This document shows positions 35,517 to 43,149 of a stretch of DNA of 64,000 bases, piece by piece; the stretch's first letter is position 1; each line of letters opens with the position of its first letter. Source of the stretch: Kitasatospora papulosa (GTDB lineage Bacteria; Actinomycetota; Actinomycetes; Streptomycetales; Streptomycetaceae); assembly GCF_000717245.1 (NCBI RefSeq), contig NZ_JNYQ01000016.1, forward strand, positions 62,001-126,000. Direction: 5' to 3'. Below the pieces are notes generated by a model, which did no database searches, was not told where the DNA came from, and was given only the letters and a program-made list of their open reading frames with translations. Position numbers and translations under genes: made by a program.

Positions 35517-36250
35517 TCGGCCTCGTACTGGCTGCCGGTGCCGGACGCCGTCTGCGTCCCTACACGGACACGCTGCCCAAGGCCCTGGTGCCGGTGGACG
35601 GCGAGAAGACGGTCCTCGACCTGACGCTGGCCAACTTCGCGGCGGTCGGGCTCACCGAGGTCGCGGTCGTCGTCGGCTACCGCAAGGAGGCGGTCTACGC
35701 CCGCAAGGCCGAGTTCGAGGCCACGTACGGCGTGACTCTGACGCTGATCGACAACGACAAGGCAGAGGAGTGGAACAACGCCTACTCCCTCTGGTGCGCG
35801 CGTGAGGTCCTGAAGAAGGGCGTCATCCTCGCCAACGGCGACACCGTCCACCCGGTCTCCGTCGAGAAGACGCTCCTGGACGCCCGCGGTGAGGGCCGGA
35901 AGATCATTCTCGCCCTCGACACGGTGAAGAACCTCGCCGACGAGGAGATGAAGGTCATCACCGAGGACGGCAAGGGCGTCCGGCGGATCACCAAGCTGAT
36001 GGACCCGGCCACCGCCACCGGCGAGTACATCGGCGTCACGCTGATCGAGCCGGAGGCCGCCGAGGAGCTCGCCGACGCCCTGAGGACCACCTTCGAGCGC
36101 GACCCCGACCTCTACTACGAGGACGGCTACCAGGAGCTCGTGAACCGCGGCTTCACCGTCGACGTGGCGCCCATCGGCGAGGTGACGTGGGTCGAGATCG
36201 ACAACCACGACGACCTCGCCCGCGGCAGGGAGATCGCGTGCCGGTACTGA
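35513..36250 (+). CDS. NTP transferase (sugar/alcohol-phosphate nucleotidyltransferase)
   Basis: The protein is 245 aa from ATG 35513, preceded by GAAGGAG. The N-terminal signature MIGLVLAAGAGRRLRPYT with LPKALVPV is the nucleotide-binding loop of this family. NDKAEEWNNAYSLWCAREVL resembles choline-phosphate and inositol-phosphate cytidylyltransferases (LicC, IPCT), and ILANGDTVH provides the metal Asp. Between two CDP-alcohol phosphotransferases and a glycerol-1-phosphate-dehydrogenase-like gene, a CTP:alcohol-phosphate cytidylyltransferase is the most likely role (inferred). The 3' end overlaps the dehydrogenase start by 13 bases. Confidence 0.85.
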   Translation: MIGLVLAAGAGRRLRPYTDTLPKALVPVDGEKTVLDLTLANFAAVGLTEVAVVVGYRKEAVYARKAEFEATYGVTLTLIDNDKAEEWNNAYSLWCAREVLKKGVILANGDTVHPVSVEKTLLDARGEGRKIILALDTVKNLADEEMKVITEDGKGVRRITKLMDPATATGEYIGVTLIEPEAAEELADALRTTFERDPDLYYEDGYQELVNRGFTVDVAPIGEVTWVEIDNHDDLARGREIACRY

Positions 36251-37299
36251 CCCGCCTCATCCCGTCCCCGGTCGTCGTCGACATCCGGCGCGGCGCGATG
36301 GACGATCTGGCCGGTCTCCTCGCCGACCAGCGGATCTCCGCCTCGGGCAAGCTCGCCATCGCGATCAGCGGTGGTTCAGGGCGCGCCCTGCGGGAGAGGC
36401 TCGCCCCGGTGCTGCCGGGGGCCGACTGGTACCCGGTCACCGACGGCACGATCGACTCGGCCGTGCGGCTCGCCGACGAGATCAAGGGCAACCGCTACGA
36501 CGCCGTGGTCGGCCTCGGCGGCGGCAAGATCATCGACGTGGCGAAGTACGCCGCGGCGCGCGTGGGCATGCCCATGGTGGCCGTCGCGACGAATCTGTCG
36601 CACGACGGACTCTGCTCCCCGGTCGCGACCCTCGACAACGACAACGGGCGGGGCTCGTACGGCGTCCCCACCCCGATCGCCGTGGTCATCGACCTCGACG
36701 TGATCCGTGAGGCGCCCGCGCGCTACGTGCGCTCCGGCGTCGGCGACGCGGTCTCCAACATCTCCTGCGTCGCCGACTGGGAGCTCGCCCACGAGATCCG
36801 CCGCGAGGACATCGACGGACTCGCGGCGGCGATGGCCCGGCAGGCCGGCGAGGCGGTGCTGCGCCATCCCGGAGGGGTCGGCGACGACGCCTTCCTCAAG
36901 GTCCTCGCCGAGGGGCTGGTCCTCACCGGCATCTCGATGTCGATCGCCGGGGACTCCCGGCCCGCGTCGGGTGCCTGCCACGAGATCAACCACGCCTTCG
37001 ACCTGCTGTACCCGAAGCGCGCGGCCAGCCACGGTGAGCAGGTCGGCCTCGGCGCCTGTTTCGCCATGCACCTGAGGGGCGCCCACGAGGAGTCCGCCCA
37101 GATGGCTGCCGTGCTGCGGCGCCACGGGCTGCCCGTGCTGCCCGACGAGATCGGCTTCACCGCCGATGAGTTCGTGCGGGCGGTCGACTACGCCCCGCAG
37201 ACGCGCCCGGGGCGCTTCACGATCCTGGAACACCTCAACCTCTCCACCGACCAGATCAGGGACGCGTACGCCGACTATGCAAAAGCCATCCATAGCTGA
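36238..37299 (+). CDS. sn-glycerol-1-phosphate dehydrogenase-like iron-containing alcohol dehydrogenase
   Basis: The protein is 353 aa from GTG 36238 with GGGAG five bases upstream. The NAD-binding GLGGGKIIDVAKYAAARVG, the SHDGLCSPVATL loop, the metal Asp in GVGDAVSNISCVADWELA, and the two metal His in SGACHEINHAF and ASHGEQVGLGACF match the glycerol-1-phosphate dehydrogenases of archaea (EgsA) and Bacillus AraM. The predicted reaction is reduction of DHAP to sn-glycerol-1-phosphate with NAD(P)H, feeding the cytidylyltransferase upstream. Another phospho-polyol substrate cannot be excluded. It overlaps both neighbours, so it is part of one tight operon. Confidence 0.82.
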   Translation: MPVLTRLIPSPVVVDIRRGAMDDLAGLLADQRISASGKLAIAISGGSGRALRERLAPVLPGADWYPVTDGTIDSAVRLADEIKGNRYDAVVGLGGGKIIDVAKYAAARVGMPMVAVATNLSHDGLCSPVATLDNDNGRGSYGVPTPIAVVIDLDVIREAPARYVRSGVGDAVSNISCVADWELAHEIRREDIDGLAAAMARQAGEAVLRHPGGVGDDAFLKVLAEGLVLTGISMSIAGDSRPASGACHEINHAFDLLYPKRAASHGEQVGLGACFAMHLRGAHEESAQMAAVLRRHGLPVLPDEIGFTADEFVRAVDYAPQTRPGRFTILEHLNLSTDQIRDAYADYAKAIHS

Positions 37300-38056
37300 A
37301 CTCCGTCCGGTCGTGCACCCTCCGGGTGTGAAGGACCGGCGCAGCGGCGAGCACTGGGCGGGTCGGCTCTACATGCGCGAGGTCTCGCTGCGCATCACCC
37401 GGCGCCTGGTGACCACCAAGGTCACGCCCAACCAGCTGACCTACGTGATGACCGTCGCCGGCGTGCTCGCGGCTCCGGCTCTTCTGGTCCCGGGCATCCC
37501 GGGGGCGCTGCTCGGCGTGGTCGCGGTCCAGCTCTACCTGCTCTTCGACTGCGTCGACGGCGAGGTGGCCCGGTGGAAGAAGCAGTACTCCCTGGGCGGT
37601 GTCTACCTGGACCGGGTGGCCGCCTACCTCTGCGACGCGGCGGTCCTGGTCGGCTTCGGCCTGCGTGCCGCGGACCTGTGGGGCCCCGGGCGCATCGACT
37701 GGCTGTGGGCCTTCCTGGGCACGCTCGCCGCGCTGGGCGCCATCCTCATCAAGGCCGAGACCGACCTCGTCGGCGTCGCGCGCCACCAGGGCGGACTGCC
37801 GCCCGTCAAGGAGGCCGCGTCCGAGCCGCGCTCCTCCGGCATGGCGCTGGCCCGCCGGGCGGCGGGCGCGCTCAAGTTCCACCGGCTGATCCTCGGCATC
37901 GAGGCGTCGTTCGTCATCCTGCTGGTGGCCGTGCTTGACACCGTCAGGGACGACTTCTTCTTCAGCCGTCTCGCGGTCGCGGTCATGGCCGGTATCGCCC
38001 TCCTCCAGACCGTCCTGCACCTGGTGTCGATCCTGGCTTCCAGCAGGCTGAAGTGA
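37277..38056 (+). CDS. second CDP-alcohol phosphatidyltransferase-family membrane protein
   Basis: The protein is 259 aa from ATG 37277, overlapping the dehydrogenase by 23 bases. It begins with a soluble segment (GEHWAGRLYMREVSLRITRR), then about six TM helices. The CDP-alcohol motif reads DCVDGEVARWKKQYSLGG then VYLDRVAAYLCD. The first three Asp are in place, but the position of the fourth, the usual catalytic base, is Ala (LDRVAA). It may use another base, act on an unusual substrate, or be a non-catalytic partner of the first enzyme. Its stop overlaps the next GTG. Confidence 0.8.
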   Translation: MQKPSIAELRPVVHPPGVKDRRSGEHWAGRLYMREVSLRITRRLVTTKVTPNQLTYVMTVAGVLAAPALLVPGIPGALLGVVAVQLYLLFDCVDGEVARWKKQYSLGGVYLDRVAAYLCDAAVLVGFGLRAADLWGPGRIDWLWAFLGTLAALGAILIKAETDLVGVARHQGGLPPVKEAASEPRSSGMALARRAAGALKFHRLILGIEASFVILLVAVLDTVRDDFFFSRLAVAVMAGIALLQTVLHLVSILASSRLK

Positions 38057-38937
38057 GCTCTCCCATGAAACTCGGCGCGGTCATCATCACCATGGGCAAC
38101 CGCCCCGACGAACTCCGCGCCCTCCTCGATTCGGTCGCCGGGCAGGACGGCGACCGGATCGAGGTGGTCGTCGTCGGCAACGGCGCCCCGGTCCCCGACG
38201 TCCCCGCGGGCGTACGGACCGTCGAGCTGCCCGAGAATCTGGGTATTCCGGGCGGCCGCAACGTCGGCATCGAGGCCTTCGGCCCGTCCGGTGCCGATGT
38301 GGACGCCCTGCTCTTCCTCGACGACGACGGGCACCTGCCGAACACCGACACCGCCGAGCTCTGCCGGCAGGCGTTCGAGGCGGACCCCAGGCTCGGCATC
38401 GTCACCTTCCGCATCGCGGACCCGGACACCGGTGTCACCCAGCGGCGGCACGTGCCGCGGCTGCGTGCCTCCGACCCGATGCGTTCGTCCCGCGTCACGA
38501 CGTTCCTGGGCGGTGCGAACGCCGTCCGCAGCCAGGTGATCGCCGAGGCCGGCCCGCTTCCCGGCGAGTTCTTCTACGCCCACGAGGAGACCGACCTCGC
38601 CTGGCGTGCCCTGGACGCCGGCTGGCAGATCGAGTACCGGGCGGACATGGTGCTCAACCACCCCACCACCGCCCCCTCACGGCACGCGGTCTACCACCGC
38701 ATGGTGGCCCGGAACCGCGTCTGGCTCGCCCGCCGGAACCTGCCCGCGCCGCTGGTCCCCGTGTACGTCGGGGTCTGGCTGCTCCTCACCCTGGTCCGAC
38801 GGCCCTCCCTGCCCGCTCTCAAGGCATGGTTCGGAGGGTTCCGGGAAGGCTGGACCACGCCCTGCGGACCCCGGCGCCCCATGCGGTGGCGTACGGTGTG
38901 GCGGCTGACCAGGCTGGGCCGGCCGCCGGTGATCTGA
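38053..38937 (+). CDS. family 2 glycosyltransferase
   Basis: The protein is 294 aa from GTG 38053 (GTGA overlap with the upstream stop; ATG 38065 is an alternative). It has a GT-A fold with LGAVIITMGNRPDELRALLD at the N-terminus, LPENLGIPGGRNVGIEAF, the metal-binding DDDG of ALLFLDDDGHLP, and an FFYAHEETDLAWRALDAGW acceptor motif as in GT2 rhamnosyl/galactofuranosyl-type enzymes. A hydrophobic stretch near residue 240 may anchor it to the membrane. It likely glycosylates the lipid or polymer made by this operon on the cytoplasmic face. Sugar specificity is unknown. Confidence 0.9.
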   Translation: MSSPMKLGAVIITMGNRPDELRALLDSVAGQDGDRIEVVVVGNGAPVPDVPAGVRTVELPENLGIPGGRNVGIEAFGPSGADVDALLFLDDDGHLPNTDTAELCRQAFEADPRLGIVTFRIADPDTGVTQRRHVPRLRASDPMRSSRVTTFLGGANAVRSQVIAEAGPLPGEFFYAHEETDLAWRALDAGWQIEYRADMVLNHPTTAPSRHAVYHRMVARNRVWLARRNLPAPLVPVYVGVWLLLTLVRRPSLPALKAWFGGFREGWTTPCGPRRPMRWRTVWRLTRLGRPPVI

Positions 38938-39044
38938 GAGGCTCTCCTCTGAGACCATGAGCCGTATTCATTCGTACGGGGACCCTGTCCGCCTTGGCCG
39001 CGCCCGCGACCGGCTGCGCATTGTGAAGACGAGAGTTCTTAACT

Positions 39045-39974
39045 GTGAGTGACACGACCCACGACGGCGGAGTTGCCCTGAGCAGCCCGCCGTCCGCCGA
39101 CGAGGTCCTGAGCGCGAGCCGGCTGGCCGAGAAGTACGGCTTGACGGTGAGCGGGGCCCGGCCCGGGCTGTTCGCGTACGTCCGGCAGCTCTGGGGCCGC
39201 CGGCACTTCATCCTGGCGTTCTCGAGGGCGAAGCTGACCGCGCAGTACAGCCAGGCCAAGCTCGGCCAGCTGTGGCAGGTGGCGACACCGCTGCTGAACG
39301 CCATGGTCTACTTCCTGATCTTCGGCCTGATCCTGGGCACCAACCGGGGGATGAGCCAGGAGGTCTTCATCCCCTTCCTGGTGACCGGGGTCTTCGTCTT
39401 CACCTTCACCCAGAGCTCGGTCATGGCGGGGGTGCGGTCCATCTCCGGCAACATCGGCCTGGTCCGGGCGCTCCACTTCCCCCGGGCCTCGCTGCCCGTC
39501 TCGTTCTCGCTCCAGCAGCTCCAGCAGCTGCTGTACTCGATGATCGTGCTGTTCGCCGTGGCGGTGGGCTTCGGCAGCTACCCGTCGCTGTCCTGGCTGC
39601 TCATCCTCCCGGCGCTGGCGCTGCAGTTCCTGTTCAACACCGGCCTGGCGCTCGTCATGGCCCGGCTGGGCAGCAAGACCCCCGACCTCGCCCAGCTGAT
39701 GCCGTTCATCATGCGCACCTGGATGTACGGCTCGGGCGTCATGTTCTCCATCCCGGTGATGCTGGAGGGCAAGCCGGCGTGGATCGCGGACGTGCTGCAG
39801 TACAACCCGGCGGCCATCTACATGGACCTGGTCCGCTTCGCACTGATCGACGGCTACGGCTCCGAGAACCTGCCGCAGCACGTCTGGGCCGTCGGGCTCG
39901 CCTGGGCGCTCGTGGTGGGCGTCGTGGGCTTCGTGTACTTCTGGAAGGCAGAGGAACGGTACGGCCGTGGCTGA
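39045..39974 (+). CDS. ABC-2 type polysaccharide/teichoic-acid exporter permease (TagG-like)
   Basis: The protein is 309 aa from GTG 39045. A soluble N-terminus of ~60 residues is followed by six TM helices of the ABC-2 family; FILAFSRAKLTAQYSQAKLG preceding TM1 and the amphipathic GVRSISGNIGLVRALHFPRA segment are typical of TagG/Wzm permeases. Together with the next gene it should form a flippase or exporter for a lipid-linked glycopolymer. About 110 bases separate it from the glycosyltransferase, so it may have its own promoter, but function is probably shared. Confidence 0.9.
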   Translation: MSDTTHDGGVALSSPPSADEVLSASRLAEKYGLTVSGARPGLFAYVRQLWGRRHFILAFSRAKLTAQYSQAKLGQLWQVATPLLNAMVYFLIFGLILGTNRGMSQEVFIPFLVTGVFVFTFTQSSVMAGVRSISGNIGLVRALHFPRASLPVSFSLQQLQQLLYSMIVLFAVAVGFGSYPSLSWLLILPALALQFLFNTGLALVMARLGSKTPDLAQLMPFIMRTWMYGSGVMFSIPVMLEGKPAWIADVLQYNPAAIYMDLVRFALIDGYGSENLPQHVWAVGLAWALVVGVVGFVYFWKAEERYGRG

Positions 39975-40752
39975 GGAAACGTCCCAGGGGCACATCCCCA
40001 CCGTGATCGCGGACGACGTGCACATCGTGTACCGGGTCAACGGCACGGGCGGAGGCAAGGGGAGCGCCACCGCGGCGCTGAGCCGGATCATGCGCCGGGG
40101 CAAGGGCGAGCCGCGCGGTGTGCGCAAGGTGCACGCGGTGCGGGGTGTCTCCTTCACCGCCTACCGCGGCCAGGCCATCGGCCTCATCGGTACCAACGGC
40201 TCCGGCAAGTCCACCCTGCTGCGGGCCATCGCCGGCCTGCTGCCGACCGAGCAGGGCAAGGTGTACACCGACGGCCAGCCCTCGCTGCTCGGTGTGAACG
40301 CGGCCCTGATGAGCGACCTGACCGGGGAGCGCAACGTCGTGCTCGGCGGCCTGGCGATGGGGATGAGCCGCGAGGAGATCCGCGTGCGCTACCAGGACAT
40401 CGTGGACTTCTCGGGGATCAACGAGAAGGGCGACTTCATCACGCTGCCGATGCGGACGTACTCGTCCGGCATGGCCGCCCGGCTGCGCTTCTCGATCGCG
40501 GCCGCCAAGAACCACGACGTCCTCATGATCGACGAGGCTCTGGCCACCGGGGACCGGAAGTTCCGGGTGAGATCCGAGGAGCGGATCCGCGAGCTCCGCA
40601 AGGAGGCGGGCACCGTCTTCCTGGTCAGCCACAACAACAAGACCATCAGGGACACCTGTGACCGGGTGCTGTGGCTGGAGAAGGGCGAGCTCCTGATGGA
40701 CGGCCCCACCGAAGAGGTGCTGAAGGCCTACGAACGGGAGACGGGCAAGTAG
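39967..40752 (+). CDS. ABC transporter ATP-binding protein (TagH/Wzt-like)
   Basis: The protein is 261 aa from GTG 39967, overlapping the permease by eight bases. Walker A is GTNGSGKSTLL, the signature YSSGMAARLRF, and Walker B VLMIDEALATGDRKF. The spacing and the long N-terminal strand before Walker A (HAVRGVSFTAYRGQAIGLIG) are those of the TagH/Wzt/RfbE group that export polysaccharides and teichoic acids. There is no C-terminal carbohydrate-binding domain, so export does not depend on a capped polymer end as in Wzt. A terminator follows. Confidence 0.92.
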   Translation: MAEETSQGHIPTVIADDVHIVYRVNGTGGGKGSATAALSRIMRRGKGEPRGVRKVHAVRGVSFTAYRGQAIGLIGTNGSGKSTLLRAIAGLLPTEQGKVYTDGQPSLLGVNAALMSDLTGERNVVLGGLAMGMSREEIRVRYQDIVDFSGINEKGDFITLPMRTYSSGMAARLRFSIAAAKNHDVLMIDEALATGDRKFRVRSEERIRELRKEAGTVFLVSHNNKTIRDTCDRVLWLEKGELLMDGPTEEVLKAYERETGK

Positions 40753-40766
40753 CCGTCGACATCCGT

Positions 40767-40793
40767 GGCCCCCGCCGGAGCACGGCGGGGGCC
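40767..40793 (+). terminator. hairpin terminator after the ABC exporter operon
   Basis: GGCCCCCGCCG and CGGCGGGGGCC are perfect 11-bp arms with a 5-base loop, 14 bases past the ATP-binding gene's stop. Confidence 0.75.
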
Positions 40794-41101
40794 CTCGTGG
40801 GTCGGGCGTCGGCCGAGGTCCGCACGGCCGCAGGCGCTCCGGCGCGGATCTCCTCCCGGCGGATGACGTCAACTGCTCGGTGTCCGGTAAAGGTTGAAGG
40901 AGACCGAGGGGTCGCGCGGGAGGGCACCGCACCCCGGCGCGGCTCTGTGAGCTGTACAACGTAAGCTGTAACGGTGCTGATTCGCGGCAATGTGGGGCGT
41001 ATGCCCCCGGCGCATCGCCCGTTGTGAGCATGTCGCACTCGGCCGGACGAGCGGCGTGTCCGAAAAGGGATGTTTTGGGTCAGCAGTGTAGAACGGGAGA
41101 T
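40794..41101. promoter_or_regulatory. hopanoid cluster upstream region
   Basis: This non-coding stretch between the exporter terminator and the hopanoid leader ORF should hold the cluster promoter. Visible signals: two direct AGCTGTA repeats starting at 40950 and 40964 (14 bases apart), and an unusually A/T-rich GATGTTTTGGG patch near 41070. I could not assign a -35/-10 pair with confidence. Confidence 0.35.
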
Positions 41102-41173
41102 ATGACGGCAATGATGGAAAATCTCCAGCTCCGACGTGGTTTCGCCGTCCCCACGTCGGGTGGTACGCAGTGA
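41102..41173 (+). CDS. short leader ORF coupled to hpnC
   Basis: ATG 41102 opens a 23-codon ORF (MTAMMENLQLRRGFAVPTSG, then GTQ) preceded by GGGAG. Its TGA (41171-41173) overlaps the hpnC GTG as GTGA, so ribosomes finishing the leader could restart on hpnC. hpnC itself has no good ribosome site at its GTG. It may be a translational-coupling leader or an attenuation peptide; conservation is unknown to me. Confidence 0.4.
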   Translation: MTAMMENLQLRRGFAVPTSGGTQ

Positions 41174-42084
41174 CCCGTCCCCAGCAGGCGTGCGCCGACG
41201 CCGCCGCCACGCTCGACAAGGCCGCGGACGAGAACTTCCCCGTGGCTCCTTTCTTCCTGCCCCGCGCCTGGCGTGACGACCTGATGGCGGTCTACGGATT
41301 CGCCCGCCTCGTCGACGACATCGGTGACGGCGACCTCGCCCCGGGCGGCGCCGACGCCCGCCACCTCGGCCTCGAACCAGGTCAGGACGAGGACCGCCTT
41401 GCCGCGCTGGACGCCCTCGAAGCCGATCTCCACCGCGTCTTCTCGCCCACCGGTGACGGCCCGCGCCACCCCCTGATGCGCGCCCTGCGCCCCACCGTGC
41501 GGCGCTGCGCGCTCACCCCCGAGCCCTTCCTCGGGCTCCTCGAGGCCAACCGGCAGGACCAGAAGGTCCGCCGCTACGAGACCTACGGCGACCTGCTGGC
41601 CTACTGCGAGCTCTCCGCCAACCCCGTCGGCCGTCTCGTCCTGCAGATCACCGGCACCGCGAGCCCCGAACGGATCCGCCGCTCCGACGCCGTCTGCACC
41701 GCCCTCCAGATCGCCGAGCACCTCCAGGACGTGGCTGAGGACCTCGGCCGCGACCGGATCTACCTGCCCGCCGAGGACATGGCACGCTTCCGCGTCGGCG
41801 AGAGGGAACTGGCCGCACCGTCAGCCGGCTCGGCCGTACGCTCCCTGGTCGCGTTCGAGGCGGAGCGCGCCCGTGCGCTGCTCGACGAGGGCGTCCCCCT
41901 GGTGGGCAGCGTCCACGGCCGGCTCAAGCTGCTGCTCGCCGGATTCGTCGGCGGAGGGCGCGCAGCCCTCGGCGCGATCTCCGCCGCGGGCTTCGACGTA
42001 CTGCCCGGACCGCCCAAGCCCACCGCGCCGCGACTGCTGCGCGAGGTGGGAGACGTCCTGCGAAGAGCGCACAGAGAGGGGTGA
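41170..42084 (+). CDS. hpnC: hydroxysqualene synthase-type HpnC
   Basis: This 304-aa prenyl-condensing enzyme starts at GTG 41170. The first Asp-rich motif is RLVDDIGDGD and the second QDVAEDLGRDRIYLP, binding Mg2+-diphosphate as in squalene/phytoene synthases. FFLPRAWRDDLMAVYGFARL is the HpnC-type N-terminal motif. In the three-enzyme HpnCDE route, HpnD makes presqualene diphosphate from two FPP, HpnC hydrolyses it to hydroxysqualene, and HpnE reduces that to squalene. First gene of the hopanoid operon; it overlaps hpnD by four bases (GTGA). Confidence 0.92.
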   Translation: MTRPQQACADAAATLDKAADENFPVAPFFLPRAWRDDLMAVYGFARLVDDIGDGDLAPGGADARHLGLEPGQDEDRLAALDALEADLHRVFSPTGDGPRHPLMRALRPTVRRCALTPEPFLGLLEANRQDQKVRRYETYGDLLAYCELSANPVGRLVLQITGTASPERIRRSDAVCTALQIAEHLQDVAEDLGRDRIYLPAEDMARFRVGERELAAPSAGSAVRSLVAFEAERARALLDEGVPLVGSVHGRLKLLLAGFVGGGRAALGAISAAGFDVLPGPPKPTAPRLLREVGDVLRRAHREG

Positions 42085-43037
42085 GCCGGACCGTGGAGGG
42101 ACAGACGACGTACATGTCGGCACCGGTACAGGCCGCATACAGCTACTGCGAGGCCGTCACCGGACAGCAGGCCCGTAATTTCGCGTACGGCATCAGGCTG
42201 CTGCCGTACGAGAAGCGGCAGGCCATGTCGGCGCTGTACGCCTTCTCCCGTCGGGTCGACGACATCGGCGACGGCGAACTGGACCCGGAGACCAAGCACG
42301 TCCGCCTGGAGGAGACCCGGGGACTGCTCGGCCGCATCCGGGACGGCGCCGTCGACGAGGACGACACCGACCCGGTCGCGGTCGCGCTGGCCGACTCCAC
42401 GCGCCGGTTCCCGCTGCCGCTCGGCGGCCTCGACGAGCTCATCGACGGCGTGCTGATGGACGTGAGGGGCGCGACGTACGAGACCTGGGACGACCTGAAG
42501 ACGTACTGCCGCTGTGTCGCGGGCGCCATCGGGCGCCTCAGCCTGGGCGTCTTCGGCACGCAGCCGGGCGCCCCCGGCGCCGAGCGGGCCGCGGAGTACG
42601 CCGACACCCTCGGTCTCGCGCTCCAGCTGACCAACATCCTGCGTGACGTCCGCGAGGACGCCGGAAACGGGCGCACGTACCTGCCCGCCGACGACCTCGC
42701 CAAGTTCGGCTGCTCCGCCGGGTTCCACCGGGCCACACCGCCGCCGGGCTCCGACTTCGCCGGTCTGGTGCACTTCGAGGTACGGCGCGCCAGGGCCCTC
42801 TTCGCCGAGGGCTACCGGCTGTTGCCCATGCTCGACCGGCGCAGCGGCGCCTGCGTGGCCGCGATGGCCGGCATCTACCGCAGGCTCCTCGACCGGATCG
42901 AACGTGATCCCGAGGCGGTCCTGCGGGGCAGGGTCTCGCTGCCCGGCCACGAGAAGGCGTACGTTGCGGTGCGCGGACTGTCGGGCCTCGACGCGCGGTA
43001 CATCTCACGCCGGACGGCCCGGGGGAGGGTCTCATGA
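42081..43037 (+). CDS. hpnD: presqualene diphosphate synthase HpnD
   Basis: This 318-aa squalene/phytoene synthase family member starts at GTG 42081 by GTGA overlap; ATG 42114 is an alternative. The first Asp-rich motif is AFSRRVDDIGDGE and the second NILRDVREDAGNGRTYLP, the canonical pair for condensing two FPP. Its LPYEKRQAMSALYAF N-terminal motif places it in the HpnD group, distinct from HpnC next door. It supplies presqualene diphosphate to HpnC and HpnE. Confidence 0.93.
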   Translation: MSRTVEGQTTYMSAPVQAAYSYCEAVTGQQARNFAYGIRLLPYEKRQAMSALYAFSRRVDDIGDGELDPETKHVRLEETRGLLGRIRDGAVDEDDTDPVAVALADSTRRFPLPLGGLDELIDGVLMDVRGATYETWDDLKTYCRCVAGAIGRLSLGVFGTQPGAPGAERAAEYADTLGLALQLTNILRDVREDAGNGRTYLPADDLAKFGCSAGFHRATPPPGSDFAGLVHFEVRRARALFAEGYRLLPMLDRRSGACVAAMAGIYRRLLDRIERDPEAVLRGRVSLPGHEKAYVAVRGLSGLDARYISRRTARGRVS

Positions 43038-43149
43038 CGGCCTCGGACCGATGCCCGGAACGGGCAACCCCCGGGCGCCCCGGTGCGTCCCTGTCTGCGA
43101 CGACGCGGCGTGTGCCGCCGACCGACGTGGCACGGCGAAGGGAGCGGGC

